Source: Thoreauomyces humboldtii (Eukaryota; Chytridiomycota; Chytridiomycetes; Spizellomycetales; Powellomycetaceae). From it: a stretch of DNA of 12,643 bases. Shown here in pieces: positions 7,294 to 12,643 of this stretch. Each line of letters begins with the position of its first letter. Position 1 is the stretch's first letter. The stretch is taken from NCBI GenBank assembly GCA_027596035.1, contig JADGJA010000679.1, positions 1 to 12,643 on the forward strand, given 5' to 3'. The notes under the pieces are model-generated. The model saw only the letters and a list, made by a program, of their open reading frames with translations. It searched no databases and was not told the origin of the DNA. Position numbers and translations under genes: made by a program.

Positions 7294-8475
7294 ATGACGT
7301 CCTCGGTGCCAGCTGCCGCAGGGCCGACCGGTAAGGATCCCCAGAGCACCTGCAGCAGAGAGTAGCGGTCCATCGGAACAGCAACCTACCGGAGTTGCCG
7401 GTCGACGCCGGAAGCCTTCCAAACAACTGACGATTATCACCAATCTCGCCAAGCGCGTGAAGGCGGCGATCAGCAGCAATGGGAGCGGCAGCCGCAATGG
7501 TAACGGAAACGGAGCTGGTAACGGAACCGGCCAAGTTAGGCCCGTCGATGCACCTTCGCGCTCCGGTCAGACCACACAACAGTCACGACGTGCTACACCC
7601 TTGCTTGATGCCCCTCTCTCGGCAAGGATCATGGACACCGGTTCCGCCTTACTCAACGCCGTTAACCCCTTCAAGCCTACTCCTGCACCCGTTGCACTCC
7701 CCGCCGACAGCGACAAGGCTCTTGAGGACATTGTCGGTCACATCGCTGCCGATTTTGCAGACAACCAGATTCCCGTCAACCGCGTCGGCCTCTATGACGT
7801 TACACATCCCACGACCTCCTTGCCTCGACACGAACGGTCGCAACCCTCGGATGGGACACGGGATCCGTGATCTGGTCTTATCAGCAAGCTGGAACGTAGT
7901 CGATTCGACCATACAGCGTCTGAAACCTCGACGCCGACGTCAACCTCGGTTACCCCGGCATTCCTAGGGGCATACGATCCTTCTACCTGCGCACCAAGGC
8001 TCTTTCGGCATCCAATGTTATCCTTCTCCGGGATCATTTCTTGCGCCGTTTCCGTCACCCCGAGTTCCTCACCAAGCTCGACGGTCAGATTGGAGTCTCT
8101 ACGGATGGCTCGGGCACGCTTCATCCACGCTACGTGGGAACGGTCGCCGGTCCCGGAGATCCCAACACTCGCTACGAGGAAGACCTTAAAGGAAGCTCTC
8201 TGTTTGCGAAGGTTGATCTCATCATCCAGGAGATGAAGGAAAACTTTGAGCTGGTCGATGAGTCTCCCTGGACCTTGCAAGAGTTGGCGGCATTTCATTC
8301 GCCAGACTTGGGATCCACCGATTCTCGCACGCTCTTTGTCGAACGCATGATCATTCCCATGTTCGGTCATCATCTACTCGTTAATGTTCAGCATGGTGGA
8401 ACTTTTGAGTTCTACGAATCCTCAGCGGAGGAAAATGTAGGACTTCGTTGCTCAAATCTTGCGAAGAGAAGCTAG
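7294..8475 (+). pseudogene. Decayed plus-strand copy of the candidate GIY-YIG-like gene
   Basis: This is a homologue of the minus-strand gene at 8598-9464, with the 3' half preserved. An ATG at 7294 starts a short frame that ends near 7351. The conserved frame (GVAGRRRKPSK..., Ser/Asn/Gly-rich, then DAPLSARIMDTGSALLNAV) runs to 7801. There 60 bases (7802-7861) replace 38 bases of the other copy, shifting frame. The middle segment (IRDLVLSASWNVVDSTIQRL) is followed by a 5-base loss near 7922. The last frame (about 7927-8475) reads cleanly through GVS-x10-YVG, TRYEEDL, FVERMII, LLVN, QHGG and RCSNLAKRS to TAG at 8473. These residues fit the GIY-YIG nuclease pattern: GIY, YIG, Arg, Glu, Asn. As it stands it cannot make the full protein. 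Confidence 0.75.
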
Positions 8476-9455
8476 ATTTCAGATGAGAATTACGAACTCA
8501 GCTTGCAAGGTTTGAGCAACGGCGAAGACGAAGATAGCTGACAAGCTCGAGGATATCACGTTCAACAAAAGGCACAATGCCGGCAACGGTCGACGTGTTA
8601 TCGAGCATCCACGCATGGGCATAACGGCGACTGAACGCACGGTCCATCACCGGGACCGACGACCGTTCCCACGTAGCGTAGATGAACCGTGCCCGAGCCG
8701 TCCGTAGAGACTCCGATCAGGCCGTCCAACTTAGCGAGGAACTCGAGGTGATGGAAACGGCGCGAGAAATGATCCCGAAGAAGGATAACATCGGACGCCG
8801 AAAGAGCCTTGGTCCGCAGGTAAAAGGATCGTGTGCCCCTGGGAATGCCGGGGTAACCGAGGTTGACGTCGGCGTCAAGGTTCCCAAACAGACGCTGAAT
8901 GGTGGAATCGACTACGTTCCAGCTTGCCGATAGGACCAGATCACGGATCTCGACGTAGACGGTGGGATCCGTCAGCGCTCCCTGAAAAACGTCACGGAGG
9001 CCGACGCGGTCGACGGGAATCTGGTTGTCGGCAAAATCGGCAGCGATGTGACCGACAATGTCCTCAAGAGCCTTGTCGCTGTCGGCGGGGAGTGCAACGG
9101 GTGCAGGAGTAGGCTTGAAGGGGTTGACGGCGTTGAGCAAAGCGGAACCGGTGTCCATGATCCTTGCCGAGAGAGGGGCATCGAGCAAGGGTGTCGCACG
9201 TCGTGACGGTTGCGTGGTCTGACCGGAGCGCGAAGGTGCATCGGCGGGTCTACCAGCTCTGTTTCCGTTACCGTTGCCATTGCCATTGCGGCTGCCGTTC
9301 CCGTTGCTGCTGATCGCCGCCTTCACGCGCTTGGCGAGATTGGTGATAATCGTCAGTGGTTTGGAAGGCTTCCTGCGTCGACCCGCAACTCCGGTAGATG
9401 GACCGCCACTACTCTCCGCTGCAGGTGCGACCAGGGGGAGGAGAGGATCGTTCTC
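7310..9455. repeat. Tail-to-tail inverted duplication of one gene
   Basis: The plus arm (about 7310-8466) and minus arm (about 9455-8503) are homologous. By eye, 7631-7801 and the reverse complement of 8988-9158 differ at 7 of 171 bases. The innermost match is 8446-8466 against 8503-8523, leaving a loop of about 36 bases. The plus arm keeps about 290 bases that are shortened or changed in the minus arm (8523-8645). A transcript crossing the centre could fold into a long hairpin. Confidence 0.85.
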
Positions 9456-9464
9456 GGTGCTCAT
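8598..9464 (-). CDS. Unknown fungal protein, candidate GIY-YIG-like domain, altered 3' end
   Basis: The ORF starts at a real ATG (9464-9462) and encodes 288 residues. Residues 1-50 include a basic GRRRKPSK patch, 54-69 form a Gly/Asn repeat, and about 95-240 form a conserved folded region (including ADSDKALEDIVGHIAADFAD). GVS (251-253) and YVG (264-266) are spaced by ten residues, as in GIY-YIG nucleases. After GPGD (base 8646) it departs from the plus-strand copy and ends in a Cys/Pro-rich tail unlike a domain end. In the next frame the bases encode RRYAHAW, then FVERDI, and RCSNLAS stopping at 8498. So a one-base-type shift near 8640, plus an internal loss, probably broke the C-terminus. 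It may be expressed, but a catalytic Glu would be missing in the ORF as read. The family is not named with certainty; a relation to the GIY-YIG fold is inference from motif spacing. Confidence 0.6.
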   Translation of the reverse strand: MSTENDPLLPLVAPAAESSGGPSTGVAGRRRKPSKPLTIITNLAKRVKAAISSNGNGSRNGNGNGNGNRAGRPADAPSRSGQTTQPSRRATPLLDAPLSARIMDTGSALLNAVNPFKPTPAPVALPADSDKALEDIVGHIAADFADNQIPVDRVGLRDVFQGALTDPTVYVEIRDLVLSASWNVVDSTIQRLFGNLDADVNLGYPGIPRGTRSFYLRTKALSASDVILLRDHFSRRFHHLEFLAKLDGLIGVSTDGSGTVHLRYVGTVVGPGDGPCVQSPLCPCVDAR

Positions 9465-9796
9465 GGTGTGGTCGTGTAGTTGTGACTTGTGGTCAGGATG
9501 AAGTACGTCGTGCCGGGTTTTGACGTGGCGCTGATGGTAGCTCTGGGGGAATCGAGGGGGAAGACGGAAGGCGGTGATGACTCCTCTCTGGCCTGGTCAA
9601 AGAAAGGGCGGCCAAACGCGTTGCTCGCCTTGGAGCTGTCGACGATGAACCTTGTACAAGAGGAGAAAGCCGGAAAAGAAGAGGCGTTCGCAGACGCCTA
9701 CGAAAACGACGAGTGAGGAGCGAAAGCGACGAGCGACAGAGGCGTTCGTGGCGGCACAACGTCTCTCTTTCTCTCTTGATCCAATAGATCTGTCGA
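9465..9796. other. Upstream region of the minus gene and 5' flank of the tRNA
   Basis: This intergenic stretch holds the promoter side of the 8598-9464 gene. A plus-strand open frame at 9489-9716 is short and lacks recognisable motifs. The last 60 bases are the 5' flank of the tRNA gene. I see no TATA box. Confidence 0.4.
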
Positions 9797-9868
9797 GCTC
9801 GTATGGTTTAGTGGCATAACGTCTCCTTCACACGGAGAAGGTCCTCAGTTCAAGCCTGAGTACGAGTA
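9797..9868 (+). tRNA. tRNA-Val (anticodon CAC)
   Basis: A full cloverleaf folds by eye. The acceptor stem pairs GCTCGTA with TACGAGT, with a single G-T wobble at 1-72. The D arm is GTTT/TAAC, with the usual weak fourth pair. The anticodon stem is TCTCC/GGAGA (five pairs) around the loop TTCACAC, giving anticodon CAC (Val, GUG codons). The T stem is CTCAG/CTGAG, perfect, around TTCAAGC, and the discriminator base is A. The A box (TGGTTTAGTGG) and B box (around GTTCAAGCC) of Pol III promoters are internal. There is no intron, and CCA is not encoded, as expected for a eukaryotic nuclear tRNA gene. Confidence 0.95.
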
Positions 9869-9878
9869 CAGATTTAGC

Positions 9879-9883
9879 TTTTT
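9879..9883 (+). terminator. Pol III terminator (T5)
   Basis: A run of five T begins 11 bases after the discriminator base of tRNA-Val, which is the normal place and length for RNA polymerase III termination. Confidence 0.7.
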
Positions 9884-9929
9884 GCTCTGTTGAAGGCTCC
9901 TGCGGGTGGCCTCCTCGCTGCCGGTGGAA

Positions 9930-10008
9930 GTCTGTTGACTGGTCGATCTTCAGGTCTCTTGCGGGACCTGAAGGATCGAGCCCCAGCGGGACGGGTCTGT
10001 TGACTGGT
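9930..10008. repeat. 14-base direct repeat flanking a hairpin
   Basis: GTCTGTTGACTGGT occurs at 9930-9943 and again at 9995-10008, 65 bases apart, each followed closely by GATC. Between them lies the hairpin at 9944-9978. It may be a remnant of a small mobile element or a local duplication. Confidence 0.6.
9944..9978. other. Strong hairpin, 13-bp stem with one bulge
   Basis: CGATC plus TTCAGGTC (9944-9956) pair with GACCTGAA (9965-9972) and GATCG (9974-9978). There is one unpaired G at 9973 and an 8-base loop. It lies about 60 bases past the tRNA terminator. It is not followed by a T run, so a bacterial-type terminator is not implied. Confidence 0.6.
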
Positions 10009-10633
10009 GAGATCCCTAAATTGTAACATCCCCCCCTCCCGCAGTTTGTGCCGTCAGGGAGACGGATGGGGCTTTGAGTGCAGCCATTCCTGAACAATCA
10101 GCCCCTCTTCCCCGATTCCTCTCCCTGTCTATTCTGTCTTGGGAGCGACTCTCCTCATCCCCTGCTTCTGCATGGGGCAGTCTCACGACGGTGTCGAATG
10201 CGGATAGCTCCGGTCGGCTCTCTCCCTCCATCCCCCCTGCTTTTCCCACGTCATGTGGTATACCCATCCCTTTTCTCGAACACGACACGGGACACATGAG
10301 CTAAGAGACGAAGGACGGGACAATCGAAAGAATGGCACAAGAGATCTGATTATGCACAAAAAATAAAGGAAAAAGGTTCGACGATCCACGGGGTTTCTAC
10401 AAGATGAAGTCGAGACTGGGGGTATACATCTTGCGTTGTCGTTATCGTGGAGAGGGGGGGGGGCGGTGTTTAAGATGATAAAGAAGGGAAAAAAAAGTGA
10501 AAAAACCGAACAAGAAAGAGAGATGGTCCAAGAAAAAAAAAGGAAATGGAAGAAGCGTGGATGCTAGTATTAGTGCATCGCATCCTCGATGAAGTGTGTG
10601 TGTGTGTGTGTGTGTGACAAAGTGTTCCCCATC
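10009..10633. other. Intergenic, no gene; 3' flank of the Pro-rich gene
   Basis: This holds the 3' UTR side of the minus-strand gene ending at 10634, a 10-base G run (10454-10463), several A runs (10488-10545) and a GT microsatellite. AATAAA occurs at about 10362 on the plus strand, but no plus-strand gene precedes it. No other feature was found. Confidence 0.45.
10594..10616. repeat. (GT)11 microsatellite
   Basis: Eleven perfect GT units plus a G occupy these bases, 17 bases beyond the stop codon of the minus-strand gene, so probably within its 3' UTR (as CA repeats in the mRNA). Confidence 0.95.
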
Positions 10634-11437
10634 TCACACGGTAGCGATGGCGGTACACATCTCGAACGAGTGTCGTCTCGCAGGTGGGATGGGCGGAGGA
10701 TGGAGTGCGGGTGGAGGTCTCAGCGGGACGGGTATGGCCAGCCGTCCGTTCGGGAAGGGCGATGGAGAAGTAGGCGGACCCAGTGGCGGTGACGGCAATG
10801 GAATTTGCAGCGAGGTTACCGGCGTCATGGACGATGATCTCCCTGGTGTCGTGGGGGGCGTCAAGGGTGCCGACACCATGTAGTTCTTGCTGAGGTTGTT
10901 GTCCGATGACATTGACGACGTCGGACCGCCCGCGACGAGAGGGACTCCATTGTCGAAATCGTCCCTTTGCTTCTCGCATCGTTTGGTCTCTCGCATGAGC
11001 TCCCCGCGATATCTCACGAGCTCGAACACGTCGGCTCGGGTCAGACGTTCCACGATGATCGGGGTTCGGTCGTATTCGGAGTTGAGGTACGTTCTCCAGA
11101 CGAGGACCGACGCGTGGAAGGAGATTCGCTTTCGGAGACACGCGTGGTAGGATGTGGAGGGGGATTCGGCGCTGACTGCCATGACCGAAGGTGGTGGTGG
11201 TGGCGGTGGTGGTACTGGGGAACGAGAGTCGGTGGCGGTTGGAGTACTAAAAGGAGTTGGGAGATGGGATGGTAGCGATGGCGATGGCAATGGTGGGATC
11301 GATTCCGAGGCGTCGGCAGGTGCTGTGTAGTCCCCCGTGTTGCAAGGAACTGACATGTCTGGACCGAGGAGAGGGATCGTTCCGATGTAGTCGCAGTCGT
11401 CCTCGAGACCGGACTGCGCTCGTTGAAAGTGTCCCAT
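10634..11437 (-). CDS. Pro/Ser-rich fungal protein with RISF and EYDR motifs, candidate PP1-binding
   Basis: This is a single-exon ORF of 267 residues. The ATG at 11437 is chosen because it is the first ATG in frame and has a strong context (AAAATGG). The N-terminal 90 residues are Pro/Ser/Thr-rich, with eight consecutive Pro (76-83). The only ordered-looking core is residues 101-150, with LRKRISFHASVLVWRTY, then EYDR (121-124) and RLTRADVFELVRY. RISF fits the RVxF docking consensus for type-1 protein phosphatase. The order RxSF, T-Y/W, EYDR, LT resembles a conserved segment I recall from fungal proteins such as the Bni4 group, but I would not name it. The C-terminal third is rich in SP and TP pairs (for example PLTPPTTPGR), suitable for proline-directed kinases. 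No signal peptide or membrane segment is seen. It is likely a regulatory or scaffold protein; function is inferred only. Confidence 0.7.
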   Translation of the reverse strand: MGHFQRAQSGLEDDCDYIGTIPLLGPDMSVPCNTGDYTAPADASESIPPLPSPSLPSHLPTPFSTPTATDSRSPVPPPPPPPPSVMAVSAESPSTSYHACLRKRISFHASVLVWRTYLNSEYDRTPIIVERLTRADVFELVRYRGELMRETKRCEKQRDDFDNGVPLVAGGPTSSMSSDNNLSKNYMVSAPLTPPTTPGRSSSMTPVTSLQIPLPSPPLGPPTSPSPFPNGRLAIPVPLRPPPALHPPPIPPARRHSFEMCTAIATV

Positions 11438-12643
11438 TTTCGAGCAGCGTTGGTGGGTGCGTGTTTCGCCGGTCAAGTGAGATTTATGAGTTTAGAGTGC
11501 GTGTCGGCGGTGTGAAATGTCGAACGAGCATGCGAGAGATGGTGTGTTTGTGAGGACGCGACGGGAGGAATGTTCGGGGGAGGGCGGAGAGCAACGCGTG
11601 ACAAGCCGAGAAGGGTGGGGGATGATGAAGCGAAGCAGCGTGGAACCTCTTTTGGGCCGAAGGGACGGTACGGGGTGCGAGGAAGTTAAAAGGAGGTTGG
11701 TCGTGGTGGGTGGTGTTAAGGAGGGAGGGCTTTTGCTCAGCCCGAAAGACCTGGTCCTCTAGAGGTTCTATGCCAAGGGGAAGGGCCGCAGATTTACAGG
11801 ACCAAGCTTCTCAAGGGGTTCGGGTTGGTGTCCCCAAAGAGGCGGTGGGTGTGGCGAGGCAGGTTGGGCCTTCGGGGATCTGCAGCACCGGAGATGAACA
11901 ATCGGAGGGAGGGGGCGAGGTGGTCGTGTATGTGCGGCCGACCGTGACAACAACACCCAGCAGTTACACACTGTATAAATCCTATGGGAATCTATGCACG
12001 GGCAGCAGGCAGGGACCAAAGGGATCATAAGGAGAGAGCGGACTCGCAGCCACGAGGTGATATAGGGGCCATGCCTTCGTTCATGACCGTCGTCTCTTCG
12101 CCTGGTGGCAGGACTGTTCCTTGTTCCTATTTTTTTTTTTTCCTTTAAAGTTTGACGGAAGTTGGTGCGCCGGTACGAACTCTTGCGCCTTGAAAAGCAA
12201 GGGAGCTGGAGGGGTCCCTCGCTCTCGCATGGCTAAACTATGTGCCTGCCGTCTCGACCCGTCCCCTCCTTTTCTTCGGAGTTCCCGGCCCATCCATGAC
12301 GATGGCAGACGACGACGATGGGGTTGGGGGGGTTGGTGGTAGCAAGCCACTGGCAACGGAGGGGAAGAAGAAGGGGACGCCGTAAAAGGACAAAAAAGCA
12401 CCTTTTTTTCGGGAGGCAGCCCCTCGAAACCTGTCAGAGCCGCTGACGCTCAAGAAGCTGTCAGGTCGAAACTGCTTGCACATTTGATCCTGCACTTTGG
12501 ATGGCACGCCACCGGCAGCTAGACCCACCGGCACGCACGAGTGACAACGACGAACGGCAGCAAAAGACACGTCTCACTGGAAAGAGATTAGGCTGAGAGT
12601 TTACATGTACCGGCAGGTCGGCAGGTGTCTGACCATTCCATAC
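11438..12643. other. Gene-free 1.2 kb, includes the promoter of the Pro-rich gene
   Basis: Open frames here are short, overlap on both strands and show no recognisable motif. The first few hundred bases presumably hold the minus-strand promoter. A TATAAAT at 11974-11980 (plus strand) could be a core promoter element for something to the right, but no coding sequence follows within reach. CCTCTAGAGG at 11756-11765 is a perfect 10-base palindrome. A T12 run is at about 12130-12141. I found no tRNA or other RNA gene by eye. Confidence 0.45.
11974..11980 (+). promoter_or_regulatory. Possible TATA box
   Basis: TATAAAT stands out in a GC-rich intergenic region. No plus-strand gene is evident downstream, so its use is unproven. 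Confidence 0.2.

Noticed and set aside
7792..8373. 193-residue minus-strand ORF
   Set aside because: It is antisense to the preserved C-terminal half of the plus-strand gene copy, with no independent motif.
10470..11141. 223-residue minus-strand ORF overlapping the Pro-rich gene
   Set aside because: It is a shadow frame. It runs through the GT microsatellite (His/Thr repeats) and homopolymer runs, and lacks the RISF/EYDR core.
11750..11830. Possible tRNA near the CCTCTAGAGG palindrome
   Set aside because: No T-loop, anticodon arm or acceptor pairing could be formed on either strand.
12238..12570. 110-residue minus-strand ORF ending in a basic PKKRRGR patch
   Set aside because: It has no proper ATG start and low-complexity Pro/Ser composition, and the basic patch alone is not evidence of a gene.

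Overview
The window looks like nuclear DNA from a filamentous or yeast-like fungus, most likely a basidiomycete. It is GC-rich, genes are compact, and the one clear intron is short (63 bases, GT-AG). The recognisable genes are eukaryotic: an ERG3-type sterol C-5 desaturase, a tRNA-Val(CAC) with internal Pol III boxes, and a conserved Pro/Ser-rich fungal protein. Order-level placement is not possible from the sequence alone.

Layout. Bases 1-130 are an extreme G-rich tract, possibly a contig edge. ERG3 lies on the minus strand (1587 to 535), with its promoter to about 1860. From about 1880 to 7165 there is no intact gene, only a graveyard of broken coding pieces on the plus strand. These are: an unknown ORF with three in-frame stops (1881-2612); a DUF3435-like (Crypton/Starship-type) tyrosine recombinase relic (2800-3650), preceded by a diverged second copy of a short coding stretch; further unknown fragments (4257-5075); a fragment with a TDG motif faintly resembling Fanzor/TnpB-type proteins (5103-5522); a Ty3/Gypsy RNase H relic (about 5530-5820); and a long frame-shifting unknown ORF (5838-7163).

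From 7294 to 9464 lie two copies of one gene, tail to tail. The plus copy (7294-8475) has a complete C-terminal half but broken frames. The minus copy (9464 to 8598) has a clean N-terminal two thirds and an abnormal 3' end. The two complement each other in which part is preserved. The encoded family is unknown to me, but its C-terminal half carries spaced residues that fit the GIY-YIG nuclease superfold (GVS-x10-YVG, a downstream Arg, a Glu in an FVER segment, then Asn). The arms are about 96% identical over the part compared, so the duplication or a gene-conversion event is recent.

From 9797 the DNA looks like ordinary host sequence again: tRNA-Val(CAC) with a T5 terminator, a block with a direct repeat and a strong hairpin, a minus-strand gene (11437 to 10634) for a proline-rich protein with an RISF/EYDR core, and about 1.2 kb with no gene I can support.

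The genes do not form a pathway. ERG3 acts in ergosterol synthesis in the ER. The tRNA and the Pro-rich protein are host genes. The middle is a layered insertion zone between them, with the inverted gene pair as its youngest structure.
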